Assembly (NCBI GenBank): GCA_023229845.1
Contig: JALNYK010000055.1
Location: 1-8,550, forward strand
Direction of reading: 5' to 3'
DNA length: 8,550 nucleotides
Origin: Gallionella sp.
Lineage (GTDB): Bacteria; Pseudomonadota; Gammaproteobacteria; Burkholderiales; Gallionellaceae
Position 1 is the first letter of the stretch; every line of letters starts with the position of its first letter. A program made the translations under genes and the position numbers. The notes under the pieces were generated by a model. The model searched no databases. It saw only the letters and a program-made list of their open reading frames with translations, and was not told the origin of the DNA. Of this stretch, positions 1-5,686 are shown one piece after another.

Positions 1-62
1 ACTGGCTGCGCCAGTTGCGCGACCGCGCCTTCATCGAATACCGCCTCGAAGAAAACAACTAA
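1..62 (+). CDS. surA: SurA, periplasmic peptidyl-prolyl isomerase/chaperone (C-terminal end only)
   Basis: Only the last 19 codons and the TAA stop (60-62) are in the window, read in the frame starting at base 3. They encode WLRQLRDRAFIEYRLEENN, which matches the usual ending of SurA proteins (WL..LR..A.IE.RL). SurA is a periplasmic chaperone with parvulin domains that helps outer-membrane beta-barrel proteins to fold; none of those domains is visible here. The assignment rests on this short tail plus position: surA directly upstream of pdxA and rsmA is a widely conserved proteobacterial order. The stop is followed by a single codon and then the in-frame GTG start of pdxA, so the two are almost certainly co-transcribed. 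Confidence 0.82.
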   Translation, partial: WLRQLRDRAFIEYRLEENN

Positions 63-65
63 CCG

Positions 66-1139
66 GTGAGCAACGCCTTTCTTTCCGCGCCGCTGGCGAT
101 CACCGCCGGCGAACCCGCGGGCATCGGTCCCGATCTGTGTGTGCGGCTAGCCATAGAGCCGCCGGATTTTCCGTTCGTCGTCATCGCCGACAAGAGTATG
201 TTGCAGCAGCGCGCCGCACAGCTTGGTGTGGAACTGCGTGTGCAGGATTATGTAGCTGGGCAGGGAGCCGTTTCCCCTTCCCCCTTTCCCCTTGTGCGAA
301 CGGGTAACGGCGAAGCCGTTGGGCACCCGTCGGCCTTCCCCTTGCGGGGGCCCCCTTCTCTGAACGTAGTTCACGTTCCGCTCGCCGCACCCTGTCGGTC
401 GGGCGTGCTGGATGCGGCGAACGGTGGCTATGTGCTGGCAACGTTGCGTCGCGCGCTGCAGGGCTGCCAATCCGGCGAATTCTCCGGCATGGTCACCGCG
501 CCGGTGCACAAGGGCATCATCAACGACGCCGGCATCCCGTTCACCGGCCACACCGAATATCTCGCCGAGCAGACCGGCACGCCGCTGGTGGTGATGATGC
601 TGGTCGGCGGGGGCATGCGCGTTGCGTTGGCGACCACGCATCTCGCGCTGCGCGAAGTGCCGGATGCGATCACCGCGCCGTTGCTGGAAGAGGTGCTGCG
701 CATCATCAGACGCGACCTGCATCGCCGCTTCGGCATCGCCGAGCCGCGCATACTCGTGGCCGGGCTGAACCCGCATGCGGGCGAAGGCGGCTATCTGGGG
801 CGCGAGGAGATCGAGGTGATGATCCCCGTGCTCGACCGCCTGCGCGCCGAGGGCTTCGATGTCAGCGTTCCGCTGCCGGCGGATACGCTGTTCACGCCGC
901 ACAAGCTGGCGCAATGCGACTGCGTGCTGGCGATGTATCACGATCAGGGGCTGCCGGTGCTGAAGCACGCCAGTTTCGGCGCGGGCGTGAACGTCACGCT
1001 GGGCTTGCCTATCATCCGCACCTCGGTGGATCACGGCACCGCGCTGGACTTGGCGGGAACCGGTAAGGCCAATGTTGGCAGTTTGCTGGAGGCGATCAGG
1101 CTGGCTGCGGAGATGGCGAAGTGCGAGAGCACCGCGTAG
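66..1139 (+). CDS. pdxA: 4-hydroxythreonine-4-phosphate dehydrogenase PdxA, with an in-frame insertion
   Basis: PdxA oxidises 4-phosphohydroxy-L-threonine with NAD(P)+ in the deoxyxylulose-5-phosphate-dependent route to pyridoxal phosphate; it is a cytosolic, metal-dependent homodimer. The family signatures are clear: ITAGEPAGIGPD near residues 12-23, TAPVHKG near 144-150, PFTGHTE near 158-164. The metal-binding histidines are in TTHLALR (H192), NPHAGE (H237) and YHDQG (H292), with the same 45 and 55 residue spacing as E. coli H166/H211/H266. The GTG at 66 is the only possible start: the surA stop lies two codons upstream in the same frame, and conserved sequence begins by residue 12. The protein is 357 residues against about 330 in the family. 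The excess is a low-complexity stretch at about residues 67-98, between LRVQDY and VVHVPLA, whose DNA looks like an inserted palindromic repeat. The catalytic core is intact, so I expect it to be active. The TAG stop lies inside a GTAG-hairpin. Confidence 0.95.
   Translation: MSNAFLSAPLAITAGEPAGIGPDLCVRLAIEPPDFPFVVIADKSMLQQRAAQLGVELRVQDYVAGQGAVSPSPFPLVRTGNGEAVGHPSAFPLRGPPSLNVVHVPLAAPCRSGVLDAANGGYVLATLRRALQGCQSGEFSGMVTAPVHKGIINDAGIPFTGHTEYLAEQTGTPLVVMMLVGGGMRVALATTHLALREVPDAITAPLLEEVLRIIRRDLHRRFGIAEPRILVAGLNPHAGEGGYLGREEIEVMIPVLDRLRAEGFDVSVPLPADTLFTPHKLAQCDCVLAMYHDQGLPVLKHASFGAGVNVTLGLPIIRTSVDHGTALDLAGTGKANVGSLLEAIRLAAEMAKCESTA
270..360 (+). repeat. Palindromic repeat-like element inserted in frame within pdxA
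   Basis: This stretch has no counterpart in E. coli PdxA as I can align it from memory; the net gain is about 25 codons. Its core (300-330) folds as a hairpin: ACGGGT (300-305) and AACGGC (306-311), a GAA loop, then GCCGTT (315-320), a GGGC bulge and ACCCGT (325-330). It is flanked by C/T-rich tracts containing a direct repeat, TTCCCCTTG, at 286-294 and 336-344. The self-complementary GGGGGCCCCC follows at 346-355. A further hairpin, GAACGT/ACGTTC (362-367 and 373-378), lies just beyond. The exact boundaries are uncertain by 10 bases or so on each side. The encoded residues (PSPFPL, GNGEAVG, SAFPLRGPPS) are rich in P, G and S, as expected of non-coding DNA read through in frame. Confidence 0.6.
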
Positions 1140-1159
1140 GGGCGCGATTGATCGCGCCC
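1136..1159 (+). repeat. GTAG-hairpin (REP-like) spanning the pdxA stop codon
   Basis: GTAG at 1136-1139 is followed at once by a perfect 8-base-pair stem, GGGCGCGA (1140-1147) and TCGCGCCC (1152-1159), closed by a TTGA loop. A GTAG tetranucleotide next to a short GC-rich palindrome is the signature of bacterial REP elements mobilised by REP-associated tyrosine transposases; the resemblance is seen, the class is inferred. The TAG of the tetranucleotide is the pdxA stop codon. No T-run follows, so it is a poor intrinsic terminator. It could still stabilise or partly attenuate the message between pdxA and rsmA. Confidence 0.5.
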
Positions 1160-1179
1160 TTGTCCTTGGGATATATCAA

Positions 1180-1971
1180 ATGAGCCATAAAGCCAAAAAG
1201 AAATTCGGACAGAACTTCCTAGTCGACCAGCAAATCATCGCCGACATCGTCGGCGCGATCCGTCCTATGCCTACCGACAGCATGGTCGAGATCGGTCCCG
1301 GCCTGGGCGCGCTGACGCGCCCGCTGTTGAAGCGGCTGAACCATCTGCATGTAGTCGAGATCGATCGCGACATCATTGCGCGGCTGGAGAACGACTACCC
1401 GCAGGCCAATCCCGACAGGAAGCTGGCCATCCATGCCGGGGACGCGCTGGAATTCGATTTTGCCACCCTGCCCGCGCCGCTGCGCATCGTCGGCAACCTG
1501 CCATATAACATCTCCTCGCCGCTACTGTTCCACTTCGCCGCCTACACCGAGCGCGTCACGGACATGCACTTCATGCTGCAGAACGAGGTGGTCGAGCGCA
1601 TGGTCGCCGAGCATTCGACGCCGGCTTATGGTCGGCTGTCGGTGATGCTGCAATACCGTTTCTACATGGAAAAGCTGCTCGACGTGCCGCCGGAGTCGTT
1701 CCGCCCCGCGCCCAAGGTCGATTCCGCCATCGTGCGTATGATTCCCTTGTCGGCCGCCGAGATTGCGGTGAAGAACGAGAAGCTGTTCGCCAAGATCGTC
1801 AGCGCCGCCTTCGGCCAACGCCGCAAGACGCTGCGCAACACCTTGCGCGACCATCTGGACGAAGCTGGTTTCGCCGAACTCGGTATCGATCCTCAGCTGC
1901 GCGCCGAGAATCTGGCGGTGGAAGATTTCATCCGGGTGGCGAATTATCTGGATGATAGAATGCGCAGCTGA
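1180..1971 (+). CDS. rsmA: 16S rRNA (adenine1518/1519-N6)-dimethyltransferase RsmA (KsgA)
   Basis: RsmA uses S-adenosylmethionine to dimethylate two adjacent adenines in the 3' terminal hairpin of 16S rRNA, a late quality-control step in 30S assembly. The 263-residue product has the N-terminal KKKFGQNFL substrate-binding segment (7-14), SAM motif I EIGPGLG (38-44), the acidic ribose-binding VVEID (58-62), GDALEFD (87-93), and the catalytic-loop motif NLPYN (106-110). The C-terminal helical part includes FGQRRKTLRN. The frame stays open upstream to about 1072 inside pdxA, but homology begins at the ATG at 1180, and the usual length of about 260-275 residues supports that start. The Shine-Dalgarno is weak (TTGGGA about 10 bases upstream). 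It lies 40 bases after pdxA, with the REP-like hairpin between them. Confidence 0.96.
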   Translation: MSHKAKKKFGQNFLVDQQIIADIVGAIRPMPTDSMVEIGPGLGALTRPLLKRLNHLHVVEIDRDIIARLENDYPQANPDRKLAIHAGDALEFDFATLPAPLRIVGNLPYNISSPLLFHFAAYTERVTDMHFMLQNEVVERMVAEHSTPAYGRLSVMLQYRFYMEKLLDVPPESFRPAPKVDSAIVRMIPLSAAEIAVKNEKLFAKIVSAAFGQRRKTLRNTLRDHLDEAGFAELGIDPQLRAENLAVEDFIRVANYLDDRMRS

Positions 1972-1990
1972 AATCTTCAGGTAATCAGCC

Positions 1991-2824
1991 ATGTCCGAAT
2001 CCTTCCCGTTAGTAATGAGCTTCGCCGCCACCGACCCCAGCGGAGGTGCGGGCCTGCAGGCCGATCTACTGACCATCGCCAGCATGGGCTGCCACCCGCT
2101 GTCGGTGGTCACCGCGATCACCGTGCAGGACACCAGCGGCGTGGACGATGTCATGCCGATCGACGCCGAATGGGTCGAGGATCAGGCGCGCGCGATGCTG
2201 GAGGATGTGCCGGTCGCAGCGTTCAAGATCGGGCTGCTGGGCAGCGTCGAGAACATCGCGGCGATTGCCGAGGTGCTGGCGGACTATCCCGATATTCCAT
2301 TGGTGCTGGACCCGGTGCTGGCATCCGGCCGCGGCGATGAGCTGGCCGACGAGGATATGCTGGACGCGATGCGCGAACTGCTGATCCCTCAGACCACGAT
2401 CATCACGCCGAACAGCATGGAAGCGCGCCGGCTGGCAATGAACGACGATGACGAAAACGACGATCCCTCGCTGGAAGAATGCGCGAAACGCCTGCTGCGC
2501 ATGGGCTGCGAATATGTGCTGATCACCGGCACCCACGAGCAGACGCCCAAGGTCGTGAACACGCTGTACAACGAACACGGCGTCGTACGCAGCGACAGCT
2601 GGGCGCGCCTGCCCGGCATCTATCATGGTTCAGGCTGCACGCTGGCGTCGGCGATCGCGGCGCTGCTGGCGCAAGACGTGGATGTGCCGGAAGCGGTCAA
2701 GGAAGCACAGGAATATACCTGGCAGGCGTTGAATGCAGGCTTCCGTCCTGGCATGGGACAGCATATTCCGGATCGTTTGTTCTGGGCGCGCGGCGAAGAA
2801 GATGCACCGGAGCGCCCAAATTAA
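1991..2824 (+). CDS. thiD: Hydroxymethylpyrimidine/phosphomethylpyrimidine kinase ThiD
   Basis: ThiD phosphorylates 4-amino-5-hydroxymethyl-2-methylpyrimidine twice, giving the pyrimidine diphosphate used by ThiE in thiamine synthesis. The 277-residue ribokinase-fold protein shows the substrate-side FAATDPSGGAGLQAD (11-25), TAITVQDTSG (41-50), VLDPVLASGRG (105-115), TPNSMEA (139-145), and the anion-hole/catalytic motif HGSGCTL (212-218) with the family cysteine. An acidic insert NDDDENDD (151-158) sits in a variable loop. It starts 19 bases after the rsmA stop with a modest CAGGTAA ribosome-binding region, so it is probably transcribed with it. The last 23 bases overlap thiE in another frame. 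The length is slightly above the usual 260-270 residues, and the tail after IPDRLFW is the part covered by that overlap. Confidence 0.94.
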   Translation: MSESFPLVMSFAATDPSGGAGLQADLLTIASMGCHPLSVVTAITVQDTSGVDDVMPIDAEWVEDQARAMLEDVPVAAFKIGLLGSVENIAAIAEVLADYPDIPLVLDPVLASGRGDELADEDMLDAMRELLIPQTTIITPNSMEARRLAMNDDDENDDPSLEECAKRLLRMGCEYVLITGTHEQTPKVVNTLYNEHGVVRSDSWARLPGIYHGSGCTLASAIAALLAQDVDVPEAVKEAQEYTWQALNAGFRPGMGQHIPDRLFWARGEEDAPERPN

Positions 2825-3437
2825 AATTAAGGGCCTGTACGCGATCACGCCGGACGAAATGGATACGGCGGCGTTGCTGTACAAGGTGCGGCTCGCGTTG
2901 CTGGGCGGTGCAAGCGTGCTGCAATACCGCAACAAGATCGCCGATGCGTCGTTGCGGGCCGAGCAGGCCGGCGCGCTGCGCAGGCTGACCCGCGAGTTTG
3001 GTATACCGCTGATCGTCAACGACGACGCGGCGCTGGCGCGGCATGTGGAGGCGGACGGCGTGCATCTGGGCGGCGAGGACGGTTCGGTGGCCGAGGCGCG
3101 CGCGTTGCTGGGCGATGCCGGAATCATCGGCGTGTCTTGCTATAATCGCCTCCCGCTGGCGCAGGAAGCGGTGAAGCAGGGAGCGGATTACGTGGCGTTC
3201 GGTGCGTTCTTCCCCTCCGGCATCAAACCCGAAGCGGTGGTGGCGACCCTCGAATTGTTGCGGCAGGCACGGCACGAGTTGAACGTGCCCATCGTCGCGA
3301 TCGGCGGCATTACCGTGCAGAACGGCGCGCAATTGCTGGAGACCGGCGCGGATGCGCTGGCGGTGATTTCGGCGGTGTTCGCCGCGGGGGACATTCAGGG
3401 CGCGGCCAGGCAGTTTGCAGATTTGAAATATTCATAG
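2802..3437 (+). CDS. thiE: Thiamine-phosphate synthase ThiE
   Basis: ThiE couples hydroxymethylpyrimidine diphosphate with the thiazole phosphate, releasing pyrophosphate. The 211-residue TIM-barrel protein has GLYAITP (11-17), the pyrophosphate-binding QYRNK (41-45), the metal-binding VNDD (72-75), DGVHLGGED (85-93), GVSCYN (110-115), AFGAFFPSGIKP (132-143), VAIGGIT (165-171) and VISAVF (188-193). I chose ATG 2802 because it gives the usual family length and follows a GAAGAAG ribosome-binding sequence inside thiD; a longer frame starting at 2733 would add 23 unrelated residues. The overlap with thiD suggests translational coupling. The phosphate-loop segment reads FPSGIKP, where many homologues have FPT.TK, so two threonines are replaced by Ser and Ile. 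The fold and neighbouring motifs are intact. Confidence 0.93.
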   Translation: MHRSAQIKIKGLYAITPDEMDTAALLYKVRLALLGGASVLQYRNKIADASLRAEQAGALRRLTREFGIPLIVNDDAALARHVEADGVHLGGEDGSVAEARALLGDAGIIGVSCYNRLPLAQEAVKQGADYVAFGAFFPSGIKPEAVVATLELLRQARHELNVPIVAIGGITVQNGAQLLETGADALAVISAVFAAGDIQGAARQFADLKYS

Positions 3438-3477
3438 AACAACATCAGTTCCAAATAACATTAGTAGAAAGACGCAC

Positions 3478-4761
3478 ATGACTTCGCACAACCAGCAGCT
3501 TTTCGACGAATCCCAGAAGATCATTCCCGGCGGCGTGAACTCGCCGGTACGCGCGTTCAAGTCGGTCGGCGGCACGCCGCTGTTCTTCAAGCGCGGCAAG
3601 GGTGCTTATGTGTGGGACGCGGACGACAAGCGCTACATCGATTACGTGAATTCCTGGGGCCCGATGATTGTCGGCCACTGCCATCCCGAAGTGGTCAAGG
3701 CGGTGCAGGACGCGGCCGCCGAAGGGCTGGGTTTCGGTGCGCCGACGGCGAGCGAACTGGAGATCGCAGAGCTGCTGTGCAAGATCCTGCCCAGCTTGGA
3801 GATGGTGCGCTTGGTCAGCTCCGGCACCGAGGCGACGATGACCGCGATCCGTCTGGCGCGCGGTTTCACCGGCCGCAGCCGCATCATCAAGTTCGAGGGC
3901 TGCTACCACGGACACTCCGACGGCCTGCTGGTCAAGGCCGGTTCCGGTGCGCTGACTTTCGGCCAGCCCAGCTCTTCCGGCGTGCCCGCCGAGATCGCCG
4001 CGCTGACCACGGTGCTGGACTACAACGATGCGGCCGGTCTGGAGAAGGCTTTCGCCGAATACGGCAACGAGATCGCTGCGGTGATCGTCGAGCCGGTCGC
4101 CGGCAACATGAACTTGATCCTGCCGAAGCGCGAGTTCCTCGATGCGATGCGCAGTCTGTGCACCAAGCACGGCGCCGTGCTGATCCTGGACGAAGTGATG
4201 TCCGGCTTCCGCGTCGGCCTGCAGGGCGCGCACGGCCATTTCGGTATCAAGCCGGACCTGATCACGCTGGGCAAGGTGATGGGCGGCGGTCTGCCGGCGG
4301 CAGCCTTTGGCGGTCGCCGCGACATCATGCAATGCCTGGCCCCCTTGGGTGCGGTGTACCAGGCCGGCACGCTGTCCGGCAACCCGGTCGCGGTCGCCGC
4401 GGGTCTGGCCACGCTGAAGCTGGTGCAGGCCCCCGGTTTCTACGAGCGCCTGACGCAGATCGCTAAAGACATGACCGAAGGCATCGCCGCGAGTGCGAAG
4501 AAGCATGGCATTCCGTTCAGCGCGCAGTCCATCGGCAGCATGTTCGGCCTGTATTTCAGCGAGAAAGCCCCGACCAGCTACGCCGAGGTGATGGCGAGCG
4601 ACAAGGCGGCGTTCAACCGCTTCTTCCATGCGATGTTGGATGAGGGCGTGTACCTCGCGCCGTCGGCGTTCGAGGCCGGTTTCGTGTCCGCCGCGCACAG
4701 CGATGCGGATATTGCGGCGACCATCGCCGCCGCCGACAAAGTCTTCGCGGCCTGGAAATAA
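3478..4761 (+). CDS. hemL: Glutamate-1-semialdehyde 2,1-aminomutase HemL
   Basis: HemL is a PLP-dependent class III aminotransferase-fold enzyme that converts glutamate-1-semialdehyde to 5-aminolevulinate in the C5 haem route. Its 427 residues are the expected length. Visible motifs are IPGGVNSPVRAF (16-27), SSGTEATM (114-121), GCYHGHSDG (141-149), the cofactor-binding DEVMSGFR (238-245) and the Schiff-base lysine K266 in LITLGKVMGGGLPAAA. The ATG at 3478 follows a GAAAGA sequence about 7 bases upstream and begins with the typical NQQLFDESQKIIPGG terminus. The 40-base gap after thiE is AT-rich and could hold a promoter: TAACAT at 3456-3461 is a possible -10, but no convincing -35 is visible. 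The last base of its TAA is shared with the engB start, so hemL and engB are likely translated from one message. Its substrate comes from glutamyl-tRNA reductase, which is not in this window. Confidence 0.97.
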   Translation: MTSHNQQLFDESQKIIPGGVNSPVRAFKSVGGTPLFFKRGKGAYVWDADDKRYIDYVNSWGPMIVGHCHPEVVKAVQDAAAEGLGFGAPTASELEIAELLCKILPSLEMVRLVSSGTEATMTAIRLARGFTGRSRIIKFEGCYHGHSDGLLVKAGSGALTFGQPSSSGVPAEIAALTTVLDYNDAAGLEKAFAEYGNEIAAVIVEPVAGNMNLILPKREFLDAMRSLCTKHGAVLILDEVMSGFRVGLQGAHGHFGIKPDLITLGKVMGGGLPAAAFGGRRDIMQCLAPLGAVYQAGTLSGNPVAVAAGLATLKLVQAPGFYERLTQIAKDMTEGIAASAKKHGIPFSAQSIGSMFGLYFSEKAPTSYAEVMASDKAAFNRFFHAMLDEGVYLAPSAFEAGFVSAAHSDADIAATIAAADKVFAAWK

Positions 4762-5378
4762 TGGGACTCTTCTCTAAGGCGGAGTTCTACACCACCGTCA
4801 ACCATATGAAAGATCTGCCGCTGCACGGCGGCAAGGAAGTCGCGTTCGTCGGGCGTTCCAATGCCGGCAAGTCGAGCGCGATCAACACGCTGGCGAACCA
4901 TGTGCGGTTGGCCTATACCAGCAAGACGCCGGGACGCACCCAGCACCTGAACTACTTCTCGCTGGGCGAGGATAAGTTTCTGGTGGACTTGCCGGGCTAC
5001 GGCTACGCCAAGGTGCCGCCCGACGTGCAGAAGCATTGGGAAAAGCTGCTGGGCGATTACCTGCAAACCCGCGAAGAGTTGGCGGGCTTGGTGGTCATCA
5101 TGGACTCGCGCCATCCGCTGACGGCGCTGGACGAAGGCATGCTGGAGTGGTTTGCGCCCACCGGCAAGCCGGTGCATGTGCTGCTGACCAAGTCGGACAA
5201 GCTCAGCCGCCAGCAGGCGACCAAGACGCTGCTCGAAGTGAAAGCCTACCTCAAGGAACATTTTCCGAACTGTTCCGTGCAGCTGTTCTCCAGCCTGAAG
5301 AAGCAGGGCATGGAGGAGGCGGAGGCGGTGATCGCGGGCTGGCTCAAGCAGGATTTGCCCGCAGATTACGCAGATTAA
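4761..5378 (+). CDS. engB: Ribosome biogenesis GTP-binding protein EngB (YihA/YsxC)
   Basis: EngB is a TRAFAC-class GTPase of the Era/EngA group needed for late assembly of the 50S subunit. The 205-residue protein shows the full GTPase set: G1 GRSNAGKSS (31-39), the G2 region KTPGRTQ (55-61), G3 DLPGYGYA (76-83), G4 TKSD (143-146) and G5-like SSLKKQG (177-183). The ATG overlaps the hemL stop as TAATG with only a weak GGA upstream, pointing to translational coupling. The C-terminal tail LPADYAD and the TAA stop are encoded by the first arm of an inverted repeat built from 9-base units, so the natural end of the protein has probably been rewritten by that repeat. The GTPase domain is not affected. 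It lies between hemL and hemB, but nothing visible ties EngB itself to haem synthesis. Confidence 0.96.
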   Translation: MGLFSKAEFYTTVNHMKDLPLHGGKEVAFVGRSNAGKSSAINTLANHVRLAYTSKTPGRTQHLNYFSLGEDKFLVDLPGYGYAKVPPDVQKHWEKLLGDYLQTREELAGLVVIMDSRHPLTALDEGMLEWFAPTGKPVHVLLTKSDKLSRQQATKTLLEVKAYLKEHFPNCSVQLFSSLKKQGMEEAEAVIAGWLKQDLPADYAD

Positions 5379-5487
5379 CGCAGATTTTCAGGTACTTATG
5401 TTTGATAAGCACCGCACCTAAAAGCGGGCCTGATTGACGAGGTATCTGGTTGTTTAATTTGCGGAAATCTGCGTAATCTGCGGGCAA
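5355..5487 (+). repeat. Inverted repeat of 9-base units at the 3' end of engB
   Basis: The left arm (5355-5376) and right arm (5466-5487) are perfect reverse complements over 22 bases, separated by 89 bases. The left arm and its inner flank are built from near-tandem copies of CGCAGATTA, at 5360-5368, 5369-5377 and, after one extra A, 5379-5387 (last base T). The right arm holds two inverted copies (5465-5473 and 5474-5482). The left arm encodes the last seven residues and stop of EngB. A run of seven T (5491-5497) follows the right arm by three bases, so the long stem could act as a plus-strand terminator. The 89-base loop makes this doubtful. CGCAGATTA-type repeats recur in bacterial intergenic regions to my knowledge; I cannot name the family. 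Confidence 0.75.
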
Positions 5488-5532
5488 CTGTTTTTTTAAG
5501 GATTAAATGCAGACGACATTGGGATGTCGAGG

Positions 5533-5631
5533 GCAAAAAAATGCCCCCGGCGTACCGGGGGCAAACATCTTAACAAGGTTAAGATTACACGCTCAGGGAG
5601 GAGAAACGTGGAACGATTCATCATCATTCAC
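5533..5631 (-). ncRNA. Candidate trans-acting small RNA, about 100 nucleotides
   Basis: Read on the minus strand from about 5631, the elements fall in the order expected of a bacterial small RNA. A short unstructured 5' part comes first. Then a stem CACG/CGTG (5607-5610 with 5588-5591) holds a 15-base loop containing CTCCTCCC, which is complementary to Shine-Dalgarno sequences. Next is a perfect 8-base-pair hairpin (5567-5585), then a strong intrinsic terminator (5535-5563). A promoter-like pair lies just upstream (5637-5665). No open reading frame of note runs in this direction. The CU-rich loop suggests regulation by blocking ribosome-binding sites, as in several known anti-Shine-Dalgarno small RNAs. 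It may belong to a described betaproteobacterial small RNA family, which I cannot check. The structure is seen; transcription and function are inferred. Confidence 0.6.
5535..5563 (-). terminator. Intrinsic terminator, minus strand
   Basis: A perfect 9-base-pair, GC-rich stem (5542-5550 paired with 5555-5563) with a 4-base loop is followed, on the minus strand only, by seven consecutive T (A-run at 5535-5541 on the plus strand). This is the classic Rho-independent terminator layout. On the plus strand the hairpin is followed by AAACATC, so it would not terminate efficiently in the hemB direction. No minus-strand protein gene ends here, which is why a non-coding transcript is the best explanation. 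Confidence 0.85.
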
Positions 5632-5636
5632 GCAAT

Positions 5637-5665
5637 CAGATAAGCGTTCTCTAACTTAGTTCCAA
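5637..5665 (-). promoter_or_regulatory. Promoter-like -35/-10 pair for the candidate small RNA
   Basis: On the minus strand, TTGGAA (5660-5665, 4 of 6 matches to the sigma-70 -35 consensus) and TATCTG (5637-5642, 3 of 6 matches to the -10 consensus) are separated by exactly 17 bases. Initiation would fall near 5631-5629. The -10 match is weak, so the call depends mainly on spacing and on the well-placed terminator downstream. The segment is shared with the 5' flank of hemB, so the two promoters could interfere or be co-regulated. Confidence 0.4.
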
Positions 5666-5671
5666 AGAAAA

Positions 5672-5686
5672 TAAAATTTTTCAGGA
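5672..5686 (+). promoter_or_regulatory. hemB ribosome-binding site, with a -10-like box just upstream
   Basis: AGGA at 5683-5686, six bases before the hemB ATG, is a good Shine-Dalgarno sequence and fixes that start. TAAAAT at 5672-5677 matches a -10 box at 5 of 6 positions, but no recognisable -35 lies 16-18 bases upstream. A start from it would leave almost no leader in front of the ribosome-binding site. I regard the ribosome-binding site as real and the -10 as doubtful. Confidence 0.5.

Noticed and set aside
147..1034. A 295-codon open frame antisense to pdxA
   Set aside because: It is a GC-driven shadow of pdxA with low-complexity His/Arg/Gln content and no family resemblance.
1072..1179. 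A longer RsmA start within pdxA
   Set aside because: The extra 36 residues are Arg/Trp-rich, unlike any RsmA N-terminus; the conserved protein begins at 1180.
3423..3461. A sigma-70 promoter for hemL in the thiE-hemL gap
   Set aside because: TTGAAA (3423-3428) and TAACAT (3456-3461) are 27 bases apart, too far for a pair, and no better combination was seen.
3445..4698. A long open frame on the minus strand antisense to hemL (over 400 codons)
   Set aside because: It mirrors the codon phase of hemL in GC-rich DNA. Its translation is rich in His, Arg, Gln and Ala with no recognisable motif, and hemL itself is certain on the other strand.
5388..5465. A small gene in the spacer between the inverted 9-base-unit arms
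   Set aside because: Only very short frames are present, with no convincing ribosome-binding site or recognisable product.
5542..5563. The GC-rich hairpin as a plus-strand terminator or riboswitch platform for hemB
   Set aside because: There is no T-run on the plus strand, and I recognise no conserved riboswitch core; the T-run is on the minus strand.
5608..5643. An 11-codon open frame (GTG start, VERFIIIHAIR) after a strong GGGAGGAG ribosome-binding sequence, as a possible hemB leader peptide
   Set aside because: The purine-rich sequence is more simply the complement of the CU-rich loop of the candidate minus-strand RNA, and no plus-strand attenuator with a T-run follows. It stays an outside possibility.
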